Position numbers and translations under genes: made by a program
The notes under the pieces: model-generated
The model's database searches: none
Seen by the model: only the letters and a program-made list of their open reading frames with translations
Told to the model about the DNA's origin: nothing
In this document: positions 1 to 9,095 of the stretch, in pieces
Layout: the number at the start of each line of letters is the position of its first letter
How positions within the stretch are numbered: position 1 is the first letter of the stretch
NCBI GenBank assembly: GCA_041639705.1
Contig: JBEQBT010000004.1
Coordinates: 1 to 44,297 of the forward strand
Direction: 5' to 3'
From: JARDZI01 sp041639705
Lineage (GTDB): Bacteria > Bacillota > Clostridia > Clostridiales > Caloramatoraceae
DNA length: 44,297 nucleotides

Positions 1-71
1 GTTAAATTGGAGAGTAATACCTCATTAGATACAAAAATATATATTAAATATATTAAAAAGGAGTGTTGTAA

Positions 72-1559
72 GTGCATAATCTAATCGATTTAAGAATAAA
101 CGAAGAGCAACTTAAAAAAACAGTTGAAAGTGCAAAGGAAAGGAATGTTTTAATTCCAACATTTGCTCAAATGAAGGATCCTAACAAAATACCTGCAAAG
201 GTTAAAGAAAAATTAAAGAATGTTGAGTTAACTGCAATAGACCCAATCAACTTATTTAGAATTTCATGGAAAAACCAACCTGTAAATAAAGGTGGATTGT
301 ATAATGATCTGCCAAATTATATAGAAATTCCAGAAGTAATTTCAGGAGTTAAGGCAAGAATATTTGCAATGGCAGGAAAGTTCTTCCCAATAGGAGCTCA
401 TAAGGTTGGAGCAAGCTTTGCTTGTTTAGTTCCACGTCTTGTAACAGGACAGTTTGATCCAAAATTCCATGAAGCAGTTTGGCCTTCAACAGGTAACTAC
501 TGCCGTGGTGGTGCATATAACTCTAAATTACTTGGATGTAAGTCAATAGCTATTTTACCAGAAAACATGAGTAAAGAGCGTTTCGAATGGTTAAACAAGG
601 TAGCTGGAGAGGTTATTGCAACTCCAGGTAGTGAAAGTAATGTAAAGGAAATTTACGATAAAACTTGGGAACTTAGAAGAACTAGAGACAACGTAGTTAT
701 ATTCAATCAATTTGGAGAGCTTGGTAATAATCTATGGCATTATGAAGTGACTGGTAATGCAATGAAGGATATAATAGAAGCTGAAAAACGTCCAAACAGC
801 AAGGTTGCAGGAGTTTGCTTGACATCAGGTTCAGCTGGTACACTTGGAAGTGCAGAGTTTATAAAGGATCAATATCCAGGTGCTAAGTTCGTTGTTGGAG
901 AAGCACTACAGTGTCCAACATTACTTAACAATGGTTTTGGTGAGCACAGAATAGAAGGTATTGGTGATAAGCATGTACCATGGATCCATAATGTAAAGAA
1001 TACAGATATGATAGTAGCAGTTGATGATAATGATGCATTAGCAATGTTCCGTCTATTTAATGAACCAGCTGGACAGGAATATCTAAAAACACAGGGAGTT
1101 GCTCAGGACGTAATTGAAAAGCTTTCATGGGTTGGTATTTCCGGAGCAGCAAACATAATATCTTGTATTAAATTTGCTAAATACTATGAATTAACTGAGA
1201 ACGACATGGTACTTACAGTACTTACAGACTCAGCAGAAATGTATCAATCAAGACTTGCTGAAATGGAAGCAGAAAGAGGAAGAAAGTACACTGCTGTTGA
1301 TGCTGCAATAGATCATAACAGAAGCGTATTGGGACTTAGAACTGACAGTATGGAAGAATTAACATACATCACCAAGAAACGTATTCATAATCTTAAGTAT
1401 TATACTTGGATTGAACAACAGGAGTATGATGTAAAAGAATTAAATGCACAGTGGTATGATTATGATAACTATTGGGGTAAGCTTCATCAAATGGGACCAG
1501 AGCTTGACAGACTTATTGAGCAGTTCAATGAAAAAACTGGCCTAGCAAAAAACCTATAA
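72..1559 (+). CDS. PLP-dependent (fold-type II) lyase/synthase-like enzyme, substrate unknown
   Basis: A 495-residue protein of the cysteine synthase/tryptophan synthase beta superfamily. The probable Schiff-base lysine is K111 in PIGAHKVGAS; a substrate-loop-like STGNY follows at 139-143, the glycine-rich PLP phosphate loop GSAGTLGS is at 253-260, and LTDSAEMY lies further on. It is longer than ordinary cysteine synthases (about 310) and than diaminopropionate ammonia-lyase YgeX (about 400), so it should not be named as either. The start is GTG at 72, eight bases after AAAGGAG (57-63). It precedes hydantoinase and molybdenum hydroxylase genes, which suggests a step in purine-ring or resulting amino-acid breakdown; that is inference from position. 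Upstream genes may lie outside the window. The family assignment is secure, the reaction is not. Confidence 0.8.
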   Translation: MHNLIDLRINEEQLKKTVESAKERNVLIPTFAQMKDPNKIPAKVKEKLKNVELTAIDPINLFRISWKNQPVNKGGLYNDLPNYIEIPEVISGVKARIFAMAGKFFPIGAHKVGASFACLVPRLVTGQFDPKFHEAVWPSTGNYCRGGAYNSKLLGCKSIAILPENMSKERFEWLNKVAGEVIATPGSESNVKEIYDKTWELRRTRDNVVIFNQFGELGNNLWHYEVTGNAMKDIIEAEKRPNSKVAGVCLTSGSAGTLGSAEFIKDQYPGAKFVVGEALQCPTLLNNGFGEHRIEGIGDKHVPWIHNVKNTDMIVAVDDNDALAMFRLFNEPAGQEYLKTQGVAQDVIEKLSWVGISGAANIISCIKFAKYYELTENDMVLTVLTDSAEMYQSRLAEMEAERGRKYTAVDAAIDHNRSVLGLRTDSMEELTYITKKRIHNLKYYTWIEQQEYDVKELNAQWYDYDNYWGKLHQMGPELDRLIEQFNEKTGLAKNL

Positions 1560-1592
1560 TATAAAACTAAGAACTGAAAGATAAATAATAAA

Positions 1593-1650
1593 AGATAGAC
1601 TCGTTATTATAAATTTACTTGGATTATATAACGGGTCTATCTATAATTTA
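1593..1650 (+). terminator. Hairpin after the PLP-enzyme gene, probable terminator
   Basis: Fifteen-base arms AGATAGACTCGTTAT (1593-1607) and ATAACGGGTCTATCT (1628-1642) pair with one G-U, followed by the AT-rich ATAATTTAATTAT. There is no clean U-run, so it may be a weak terminator or a processing stem before the hydantoinase gene. Confidence 0.55.
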
Positions 1651-1714
1651 ATTATAAGGAATAATATTTTATATAATAATTTAAAAGAACCTTATTATGA
1701 AAGGAGTCTTATTT

Positions 1715-3106
1715 ATGGGTATATTGCTCAAGGGTGGAAAAATTATAACAGCAGTGGATGAATACTATTCTGATATTCGTATTGAAGGTGAGAAAATTGT
1801 TTCTATTGGAAATGATTTAGAGAAACCTGGAGATGAAATAATATCTGCTGAAGGGTGTTATGTTTTTCCAGGTTGTATAGATACCCATACTCACTTTGAT
1901 TTGGATGTGGGTTTAACAGTTACAGCAGACGATTTTGCAAGTGGAACAAAAGCTGCAATCGTAGGTGGAACAACAACTATACTGGATTATGGATGTCAAA
2001 ACAGAGGTGATACCCTGAGGTCAGCACTTAAAGAGCAGCATAGAAAATCCCAGGGGAAATGCTACTGTGATTATGGGTTTCATATGGGAATTACAGATTG
2101 GAATGATGAAACCTCTAAGGAAATGGAATATATGATTGAGTCAGGCGTTACTTCGTTTAAGATGTATATGGCTTATAAGAAATCAATGCAGGTGGATGAT
2201 GGAGTAATATACAAGGCATTAAAGAGAAGTAAAGAGGTTGGTGGATTAATAACATTTCATTGTGAAAATGGGGATTTAATTGAGACTTTCCTGGAAGAAG
2301 CAATAAAAAATGGAAATAAAGGACCATATTATCATCCATTATCAAGACCAGTTGAAATAGAAAATGAAGCAATCGAGAGGTTAATTAAAATTGCGGAAAT
2401 TGCAGATGCACCTGTATATGTTGTACATTTAAGCTCAAAGTCAGGACTTATGAGCATATTAGAAGCTAAAAAAAGAGGAACAGAAATATATGTTGAAACC
2501 TGCCCCCAGTACTTAATGTTGAATGATTCCTGTTATGGAGAAAAGGACAGCACTAGCTTTGAGGGTGCAAAATATGTTATGTCACCTCCACTAAGAAAGA
2601 AATATGATCAGGAAGCATTGTGGAAGGGACTAAGCTTTGGAGAAATTGATACAATTGGAACAGATCACTGTTCATTTAATTATAAAGGTCAAAAGGATAT
2701 TGGAATAGAAAATTTCAGTAAAATACCTAATGGTGGACCAGGTGTTGAAAATAGAATGGGTCTAATGTATACCTATGGAGTATTAGAAGGTAGGTTAAGC
2801 ATTAATGAGATGGTTGCACTTACTTCCACAAATGCAGCAAAGTTGTTTGGTCTATTCCCTCAAAAAGGAACTATTTCAGTAGGAAGTGATGCAGATATTG
2901 TAGTATGGGATCCAAATTATAGTTCTACAATTACTGCAGAAAAACAAACTCAAAATGTTGACTACAATCCCTATGAAGGTTTTAAACAAAAGGGAAGAGC
3001 CCTTCATGTTTTGCTGAGAGGAAATAAAGTGTTATGTGATGGGTCATTAGTTGAGAAGAAACCAATAGGAAAGTATTTATATAGAAAACCATTTTCAGGG
3101 AAGTAG
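1715..3106 (+). CDS. hyuA: D-hydantoinase/dihydropyrimidinase-type amidohydrolase
   Basis: A 463-residue cyclic-amide hydrolase that opens hydantoin- or dihydropyrimidine-like rings at a binuclear metal centre in the cytoplasm. All family ligands are visible: H58 and H60 in DTHTHFD, the carboxylated lysine K149 in SFKMYMAYK, H182 in FHCEN, H238 in VVHLSS and D317 in GTDHCS. Length matches the family. An in-frame ATG at 1697 exists, but the ribosome site AAGGAG (1701-1706) lies downstream of it and eight bases before the ATG at 1715, so 1715 is the likely start. Sitting between a PLP enzyme and a molybdenum hydroxylase, it probably opens a ring intermediate of purine catabolism, as proposed for HyuA in anaerobic urate/purine clusters. 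Substrate (hydantoin, allantoin-like or dihydropyrimidine) cannot be read from the sequence. Confidence 0.88.
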   Translation: MGILLKGGKIITAVDEYYSDIRIEGEKIVSIGNDLEKPGDEIISAEGCYVFPGCIDTHTHFDLDVGLTVTADDFASGTKAAIVGGTTTILDYGCQNRGDTLRSALKEQHRKSQGKCYCDYGFHMGITDWNDETSKEMEYMIESGVTSFKMYMAYKKSMQVDDGVIYKALKRSKEVGGLITFHCENGDLIETFLEEAIKNGNKGPYYHPLSRPVEIENEAIERLIKIAEIADAPVYVVHLSSKSGLMSILEAKKRGTEIYVETCPQYLMLNDSCYGEKDSTSFEGAKYVMSPPLRKKYDQEALWKGLSFGEIDTIGTDHCSFNYKGQKDIGIENFSKIPNGGPGVENRMGLMYTYGVLEGRLSINEMVALTSTNAAKLFGLFPQKGTISVGSDADIVVWDPNYSSTITAEKQTQNVDYNPYEGFKQKGRALHVLLRGNKVLCDGSLVEKKPIGKYLYRKPFSGK

Positions 3107-3129
3107 AATTAATTTATGAATCTTATAAA

Positions 3130-3276
3130 ATGGAAAAACCTATACTTTACAGAGGGAGAAGAACTAACTTCTGGTGGAATGAGTATTATGAAGTTGTATG
3201 TGGAGGTTCTTTAGTTCTTGTTATTAGTAAAAATAAAAGAAATCCAATACATTATGTTTCACAGATTATTAACTGA
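3130..3276 (+). CDS. Possible small protein, 48 aa, unidentified
   Basis: A short reading frame in the 222-base gap between the hydantoinase and hydroxylase genes, from ATG 3130 to TGA 3274-3276. It has an aromatic and basic N-terminal half (RRTNFWWNEYYEVV) and a hydrophobic stretch (SLVLVIS). The frame is open upstream to the hydantoinase end without another ATG, and no good ribosome site precedes the ATG. I do not recognise it. It could be a real small protein, the remnant of a larger gene, or chance; composition looks more protein-like than random AT-rich spacer. Confidence 0.25.
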   Translation: MEKPILYRGRRTNFWWNEYYEVVCGGSLVLVISKNKRNPIHYVSQIIN

Positions 3277-3328
3277 ATCATTTTGAGATTCTGGGACTTT
3301 TTAAATTTTAGGAAGAGAGGAATTTGAA

Positions 3329-5953
3329 ATGTTTAAAGTACATGTAAACGGTAAAGATTATCAATCTGAAACAGATATGACATTGATGGATTTTCTACGA
3401 GAAGTGTTGGGAATAACATCTGTAAAGAATGGGTGCAAAGAAGGTGCCTGTGGAACTTGCACTGTTATTATTGATGGAAAGACAACTCGTGCATGTATAC
3501 AAAAGCTTTCTAAATTAGAAGGGAAAAATATACAAACTATAGAGGGATTTACAGAAAGAGAAAGGGAAGTATTCGGATATGCTTTTGCTGCTGCTGGAGC
3601 TGTACAATGTGGATTTTGTATCCCGGGTATGGTTATATGTGGTAAATGCCTAATTGATCAAAATCCAAATCCTACAAGAGAAGACGTAAAACAATCCATA
3701 CGTACTAACATTTGCCGTTGTACTGGTTATGCCAAGATTGAAGATGGAATTCTTTTAGCTGCAAAAATGCTAAGAGAAAATCTTGAAATCCCTGAATTGA
3801 AACAAACTGGGAAAGTCGGAGAAAGAACCTGCCGTGTAGATGCAATTCCGAAAACCCTGGGGAAAGCAATGTATGCAGATGATTACAAGTTTGATGGCAT
3901 GCTATATGGAAAGAATGTATTTAGCAAATATGCTCGGGCAAAAATACTCTCTATTGATATAAGCAATGCTCTTGAAATGCCAGGAGTTGTTGCTATATAC
4001 ACAGCAAAGGATATTCCTGGGAAGAGGTATATTGGCCACTTAGCCCAGGATTGGCCAGGCATGATTGATGTAGGAGAACAAACAAAGTGCTGCGGTGATA
4101 CTCTTGCAATGGTTGTTGCTGAAACTAGAGATCAAGCAGTGGAAGCTGTAAAGGCTGTAGAAGTAGAATACGAAGTATTAGAACCAATTCGTACACCTGA
4201 AGAAGCCGCAGCTATTGGTGCCCACCAGGTACATGGAGAAGGTTTTATGCAATTTGGACAGTTTAGAATTCCTGAAAACAATGTATTTGATCATGAAGAA
4301 GTAAAAAGAGGGAATGCAGAAGCTGCACTTACAAATTCAAAATATGTAGTTGAAGGAACTTTCCATGTTCCACCAACTGAGCATGCTTTTATGGAGCCAG
4401 AAACTGCAATAGGCTTGCCTGATGGAGATGGTGTCAAGGTTATTACAGGAGGTCAAGGTATTTATGATGAATATCATGAAATTAGTAATTATCTTGGACT
4501 CCCGCTGGAAAAAATAAGAATTCAAAGTGCTGTTGTTGGAGGAGGATTTGGTGGTAAGGAAGATATGAGTGTGCAGCATCAAGCGGCACTTTGCGCATAT
4601 TTAACAAAACGGCCTGTAAAAGTATCCTTTAGCAGACAGGAAAGCATTAACTATCACCCTAAACGTCATTCAATGGATATTTATTGTAAAATTGGTTGTG
4701 ATGAAAATGGTATTTTGAAAGGGATGAAAGCGAGACTTACATCTGATACAGGTGCATATGCCTCACTAGGTGGTCCTGTACTTCAAAGAGCTTGTACTCA
4801 TGCTGGTGGTCCATATAACTATCAAAATGTGGATATTGAAGGAAATGCATATTATACTAATAACCCACCAGCTGGTGCCTTCCGTGGTTTCGGAGTGACA
4901 CAATCCTGTGCAGCTATAGAATGTTTAATAAATCTGCTAGCAGAAAAGGCAGGTCTTTCAGGATGGGAATTTCGTTATCGAAATGCCATTAGACCAGGAC
5001 AATCATTACCTAATGGACAGCTTGCAGATGAAGGGACTGCAATGGTAGAAACCTTGGAAGCAGTAAAGGCTGATTTTGAAAAATATGAGGCAGATCCGAA
5101 TTATTATGTTGGTATTGCTTCGGCAATGAAGAATGCAGGTGTTGGAGTAGGTGTTCCAGATATAGGACGCTGCAATTTAAAAATAATAAATGGAAAGGTT
5201 CATGTCAGATCTTCTGCTGGTGCAATTGGCCAAGGCGTACAAACAGTGCTAATGCAAATGATTTGTGAAACAACAGGACTTGGACCTGAACAGATTGTGG
5301 TAGAACATCCTGATACAAAATATACTCCTGATTCTGGTACAACAACCGCTTCCAGGCAAACTGTATTTGCAGGGGAGGCAGCACATCAATCATCCTTACA
5401 ATTAAAAGTTGACCTTGACAGTGGATATACACTAGAGGATTTGGAGGATAAGGAATATATTGGAGAATTCGATTTCAAAACAGACCCAATAGGTTCTACA
5501 AAGCCAAATCCAGTTAGCCACATTGCCTATGGATATGCAACACAACTTTTTGTTATTGATAAGGATGGAAAAATAGTAAAGGTTATTGCTGCACATGATA
5601 TTGGCAGAGCGATCAATCCACTTTCTGCAACAGGTCAAGTAGAGGGAGGGGTAGCTATGGCTCTTGGATATGCTTTGACTGAAGACTTCCCACTAAAAGA
5701 TGGAATTCCTCAAGCAAAGCTTGGTACCTTAGGTCTTTTTAAGGCACCTCAAATTCCACCTGTTGAAGTTCATTTAATTGAAAAAAATCAATCTTGCGTC
5801 GCATTTGGTGCTAAGGGTATTGGTGAAATTGTGGTTACCATGGGTGCACCTGCATGCCAAAATGCATACTATAAAAAAGACTCTGTTTACAGGTACAATT
5901 TTCCTCTGGAGAATACTTTTTACCGTAAGCAGAAACCTGCAAAAACAGAATAA
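3329..5953 (+). CDS. Fused [2Fe-2S]/molybdopterin hydroxylase, selenium-dependent xanthine dehydrogenase type
   Basis: An 874-residue hydroxylase expected to oxidise hypoxanthine/xanthine or a related purine. The N-terminal ferredoxin domain has C36, C41, C44, C56; the second cluster domain has C94, C97, C129, C131. The molybdopterin region follows from about residue 165 with GGGFGGKED, PPAGAFRGFG, GAIGQGVQT and, near the end, KGIGE whose E833 fits the catalytic glutamate. There is no FAD domain and no adjacent FAD-subunit gene, so electrons must pass to another partner. The fused two-part layout matches the clostridial group annotated as selenium-dependent xanthine dehydrogenase (labile selenium, not selenocysteine; no in-frame TGA is seen). 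Purine specificity is supported by the flanking guanine and adenine deaminase genes. Start ATG 3329 follows GGAAGAGAGG. Confidence 0.88.
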   Translation: MFKVHVNGKDYQSETDMTLMDFLREVLGITSVKNGCKEGACGTCTVIIDGKTTRACIQKLSKLEGKNIQTIEGFTEREREVFGYAFAAAGAVQCGFCIPGMVICGKCLIDQNPNPTREDVKQSIRTNICRCTGYAKIEDGILLAAKMLRENLEIPELKQTGKVGERTCRVDAIPKTLGKAMYADDYKFDGMLYGKNVFSKYARAKILSIDISNALEMPGVVAIYTAKDIPGKRYIGHLAQDWPGMIDVGEQTKCCGDTLAMVVAETRDQAVEAVKAVEVEYEVLEPIRTPEEAAAIGAHQVHGEGFMQFGQFRIPENNVFDHEEVKRGNAEAALTNSKYVVEGTFHVPPTEHAFMEPETAIGLPDGDGVKVITGGQGIYDEYHEISNYLGLPLEKIRIQSAVVGGGFGGKEDMSVQHQAALCAYLTKRPVKVSFSRQESINYHPKRHSMDIYCKIGCDENGILKGMKARLTSDTGAYASLGGPVLQRACTHAGGPYNYQNVDIEGNAYYTNNPPAGAFRGFGVTQSCAAIECLINLLAEKAGLSGWEFRYRNAIRPGQSLPNGQLADEGTAMVETLEAVKADFEKYEADPNYYVGIASAMKNAGVGVGVPDIGRCNLKIINGKVHVRSSAGAIGQGVQTVLMQMICETTGLGPEQIVVEHPDTKYTPDSGTTTASRQTVFAGEAAHQSSLQLKVDLDSGYTLEDLEDKEYIGEFDFKTDPIGSTKPNPVSHIAYGYATQLFVIDKDGKIVKVIAAHDIGRAINPLSATGQVEGGVAMALGYALTEDFPLKDGIPQAKLGTLGLFKAPQIPPVEVHLIEKNQSCVAFGAKGIGEIVVTMGAPACQNAYYKKDSVYRYNFPLENTFYRKQKPAKTE

Positions 5954-5982
5954 AAGCTGAAGAGAATATCAATAAATTATAA

Positions 5983-6027
5983 GCAGGTTTCCATATTCTA
6001 ATTGCTTTATTTAGAAAGGAAACCTGC
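5983..6027. promoter_or_regulatory. Inverted repeat between hydroxylase and guanine deaminase genes
   Basis: Perfect 10-base arms GCAGGTTTCC (5983-5992) and GGAAACCTGC (6018-6027) with a 25-base loop. No T-run follows, so it is a poor intrinsic terminator; an operator or mRNA processing stem are alternatives. The right arm with flanks resembles the ribosome-site region of the chemoreceptor gene at 7468-7485. Confidence 0.4.
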
Positions 6028-6130
6028 ATGTTTCTGTGAAGTTATGTACTATTTCTGCCATACAATGTATAATATACGTAAAAGCGTTTCAACTATTTAA
6101 AATTTTTTTTGAGGTTAAGGGGGTTTTTTA

Positions 6131-7417
6131 ATGCAAAATTTATATGCAGTTAAAGGAAATATTATTTTTGCTAAGGAATTAGGAAAGTATGAAATATTAG
6201 AAAATGGATATGTAATTGTTGAAGGAAAATTTGTTAAAGGAACATATAAAGAAATTCCTAAAGAGTTTTTAAATATTAATGTCTTTGATTATGGGGATAA
6301 AATTATAATTCCTGGGTTTGTGGATATTCATGTACATGCACCACAGTATGCAAATTTAGGTTTAGGCCTGGATAAAGAGCTTATGCCATGGCTTGAGGCA
6401 TATACTTTTCCTGAGGAATCTAAATATTCTGATATGGATTATGCGAGATTAGTATATTCTTCCTTTGTTAGAGATTTATGGCGACTTGGAACAACAAGAG
6501 CATGTGTGTTTGCTACAATTCATAAAAACTCTACCAAACTATTAATGGATCTTTTTGCAGAAGCGGGTTTAGGTGCATACGTAGGAAAAGTGAATATGAA
6601 TAGAAATTCTTCAGAAAATTTAACTGAAATAACAAAGCTTTCATTAAATGAAACTGAAGAAATAATACAGGAATATGGGGATAAGTATGAAATGGTAAAG
6701 CCTATTATTACTCCTAGATTTGTTCCATCCTGTAGTATGGAACTTATGATGGGTCTTGGAGCAATGGCTAAGAAATATAATGTACCTGTACAATCCCATT
6801 TAAGTGAGAATACGAGCGAGATAAACTTTGTTAAAGAACTACATCCTGATTGTAAAAACTATGCTTATGTTTATGAGAGCTCAGGATTGTTTGGGGATGT
6901 ACCAACTATAATGGCACATTGTGTACTAGTTGATGAGGATGAAATTGAGCTTATGGCAAGAAAAAAAGTTTTTGTAGCCCATAGCCCAAATTCAAACTGC
7001 AATTTGGCAAGTGGTATTGCTCCAATTAGAAGGTTACTTACAAGAGGGATTTCTGTGGGACTTGCGACTGATGTTGGTGGTGGGCATACTTTATCAATGA
7101 CGAAAGTAATAGTAAATAGTGCTCAATGTTCAAATATTAAATGGCTTGAAACAAATAGAGTTGATAAACCTCTTAATACATGTGAGTTATTTTATCTTGC
7201 AACAAAGGGTGGAGGAGAGTTTTTTGGAAAGGTTGGAAGTTTTGAGGAAGGATATGAATTTGATGCACTTGTGGTTGATGACAGCACTTTACCAATCTTT
7301 AAAGATTTATCCTTGGTAGAAAGATTGCAAAAGTTTATTTATACTGGTGATGACAGAAATATAACGGTAAGATATGTTGCTGGTAAAGAAATAAATGAGC
7401 CAAAATGCTATTTATAA
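6131..7417 (+). CDS. guaD: Guanine deaminase
   Basis: A 428-residue amidohydrolase that converts guanine to xanthine and ammonia. The metal-binding HVHAPQ motif is at residues 67-72, typical of guanine deaminases, followed by QSHLSE, MAHCVLVD and LATDVGGG, which supply the remaining metal and catalytic positions. Length matches the bacterial ATZ/TRZ-type family. The start ATG at 6131 lies seven bases after AAGGGGG (6117-6123). A TATAAT at 6068-6073 could be a promoter element, but I see no good -35 box. The gene follows the molybdenum hydroxylase gene, so its product xanthine is the likely substrate of that enzyme. The E. coli paralogue SsnA belongs to the same superfamily but lacks the HVHAPQ signature, so GuaD is preferred. 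Confidence 0.92.
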   Translation: MQNLYAVKGNIIFAKELGKYEILENGYVIVEGKFVKGTYKEIPKEFLNINVFDYGDKIIIPGFVDIHVHAPQYANLGLGLDKELMPWLEAYTFPEESKYSDMDYARLVYSSFVRDLWRLGTTRACVFATIHKNSTKLLMDLFAEAGLGAYVGKVNMNRNSSENLTEITKLSLNETEEIIQEYGDKYEMVKPIITPRFVPSCSMELMMGLGAMAKKYNVPVQSHLSENTSEINFVKELHPDCKNYAYVYESSGLFGDVPTIMAHCVLVDEDEIELMARKKVFVAHSPNSNCNLASGIAPIRRLLTRGISVGLATDVGGGHTLSMTKVIVNSAQCSNIKWLETNRVDKPLNTCELFYLATKGGGEFFGKVGSFEEGYEFDALVVDDSTLPIFKDLSLVERLQKFIYTGDDRNITVRYVAGKEINEPKCYL

Positions 7418-7482
7418 TAGAAATTATTACGATAACTTACTAATGAGTATTTTAAAAAGTTTTATGTGAAGGAGACCTGCAT

Positions 7483-9018
7483 ATGAAAAAAATAATTATT
7501 ATCCTGGTATCATTTATTTTAGCTTTTGTAGTTTCTTTGCTTTCAGGATTAAAAGACATTTATGTACTTCTATTATTGGGAGGAATTAATTCTTTACTAA
7601 CATTTTTAGGACTTTTCTTTTTTGATAAAAAGAAATCTAACAATACTAGTAAAATAGCCAAAGCTGGTAGTGCTAATAGTTTGTCAGAGGATGTGGACAC
7701 AAAAAAACATTTGAAACAAATATTACAAAATGCTATCCAATTAAATGACGCATTAGAAAGTATTAGAGCAGGGTCTATAGACAACGGTAAAGCAGCTGAA
7801 AATGTAGTAGAGAATACTCTTAATATTGTAAAACAAAATAATGAACAGCAAGCTATAGCTGATCAGACAGTGCATAATTCTATGGAAATTAATGGAATGA
7901 TATTTAGCATTTCCGAGCTTGCAGATAGTGCCAACCAGAATGCAGTACATTCTACTGATATTTCATTAGAGGCAGGAAATGCTGTAAAAATGGTTGTTGA
8001 AACTATGCATGAAATTGAGAAAACTTCTTTGGAAACCTCTAATAAAATTAAAATTTTATCTGATAAATCAGGGCACATAGGAGATATTATTTCTGTAATT
8101 ACCAATATTGCAAGCCAAACCAATTTGCTTGCATTGAATGCAGCTATTGAAGCAGCTCGTGCCGGGGAACAGGGAAGAGGTTTTGCAGTTGTTGCAGATG
8201 AAGTTCGTAAATTGGCCGAGCAATCAAATACTGCAGCATCAGAAATTAGTAATATTATACAGGAAATAAGGAGTGATATTGATGCTTCAACCTATTCCTT
8301 CCAGAAAGTAACAAATTATGTGTCTGATGGTGTGAATGTTACTAATAACGCAGGCAAATTGCTGGATAAGATACTTGAAACCTTTAAACTTACTGCAAAT
8401 CAGACTAATGAAATTCAGAAACTTTTAGAAAAGACAACTGATGACAGTCAAACAGTACTCAATATTGTCCAAAAGAACAAGGAAATGGTTAATGAAGCTG
8501 TAAAGGCGGCAGATTTGATCGCTGTAGCTTCAGAAGAACAAAACGCATCCATTGAAGAGATAAATAGTAATATTGAAGTCATAACTAAGTTATCAGAGGA
8601 AACAAAGCAAAACATTGCTTCGGTGGTAATGGATAAGCTTATGTATAATAAAACGAAAGAATTTATGGAGATTGTGGCAAAAAGCAAAAACTTTGAAGCT
8701 AATATTACAACTATGAAGAGACTGGCAGAAGAATTAGAAGTGGATGAAATTGATTTTACTGATAGTAATGGAGTAGTTCGATGTTCGAATTTAGAATCAG
8801 GATTTGGACTTGATTTATATGATGTACTTTTAAAATATGAAAAATTTGATCTTAAAAAATATTTATTTGTTGATAAAAATCCATATTCAGCAAGTGCTTT
8901 AAGAATAAGTGCAAATACAGGTGTATTATTTAAGTTTATGATGGTTCCAGATTATGAGAAAAAGATTATATATCAGGTAGGACTATCCTATGAATCTCTT
9001 TTAAAATTATTAAGTTAA
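7483..9018 (+). CDS. Methyl-accepting chemotaxis protein with C-terminal cytoplasmic sensor
   Basis: A 511-residue chemoreceptor. Two membrane segments (about 4-22 and 27-46) form a tight hairpin with almost no external loop. The coiled-coil signalling region runs from about 80 to 385, with the hairpin tip in SQTNLLALNAAIEAARAGEQ and GRGFAVVADEVRKLAEQS at 231-248. After it, a 120-residue domain (about 390-511) contains VDEIDFTDSNGVV and IIYQVGLS, resembling a Cache/PAS-type sensor fold. The ligand-sensing part is therefore probably cytoplasmic. The gene lies between guanine and adenine deaminase genes, with ATG 7483 eight bases after AAGGAG, so it may sense purines or products of their breakdown; that is inference. 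No HAMP domain is obvious. Confidence 0.9.
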   Translation: MKKIIIILVSFILAFVVSLLSGLKDIYVLLLLGGINSLLTFLGLFFFDKKKSNNTSKIAKAGSANSLSEDVDTKKHLKQILQNAIQLNDALESIRAGSIDNGKAAENVVENTLNIVKQNNEQQAIADQTVHNSMEINGMIFSISELADSANQNAVHSTDISLEAGNAVKMVVETMHEIEKTSLETSNKIKILSDKSGHIGDIISVITNIASQTNLLALNAAIEAARAGEQGRGFAVVADEVRKLAEQSNTAASEISNIIQEIRSDIDASTYSFQKVTNYVSDGVNVTNNAGKLLDKILETFKLTANQTNEIQKLLEKTTDDSQTVLNIVQKNKEMVNEAVKAADLIAVASEEQNASIEEINSNIEVITKLSEETKQNIASVVMDKLMYNKTKEFMEIVAKSKNFEANITTMKRLAEELEVDEIDFTDSNGVVRCSNLESGFGLDLYDVLLKYEKFDLKKYLFVDKNPYSASALRISANTGVLFKFMMVPDYEKKIIYQVGLSYESLLKLLS

Positions 9019-9095
9019 AGGAATATATAAGAATTAATATAATAAATTTATAAAAATTGGAGTTTTATTTGTATTTAGTGGGGGGTGTAGGGTAG

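Noticed and set aside
3329..5953. Selenocysteine codon in the hydroxylase
   Set aside because: No in-frame TGA interrupts the gene. Selenium in this enzyme group is a labile ligand, not selenocysteine.
5954..6130. Possible purine riboswitch before guaD
   Set aside because: The conserved purine-aptamer core and loop pairing were looked for and not found; only an inverted repeat and a possible -10 box are present.
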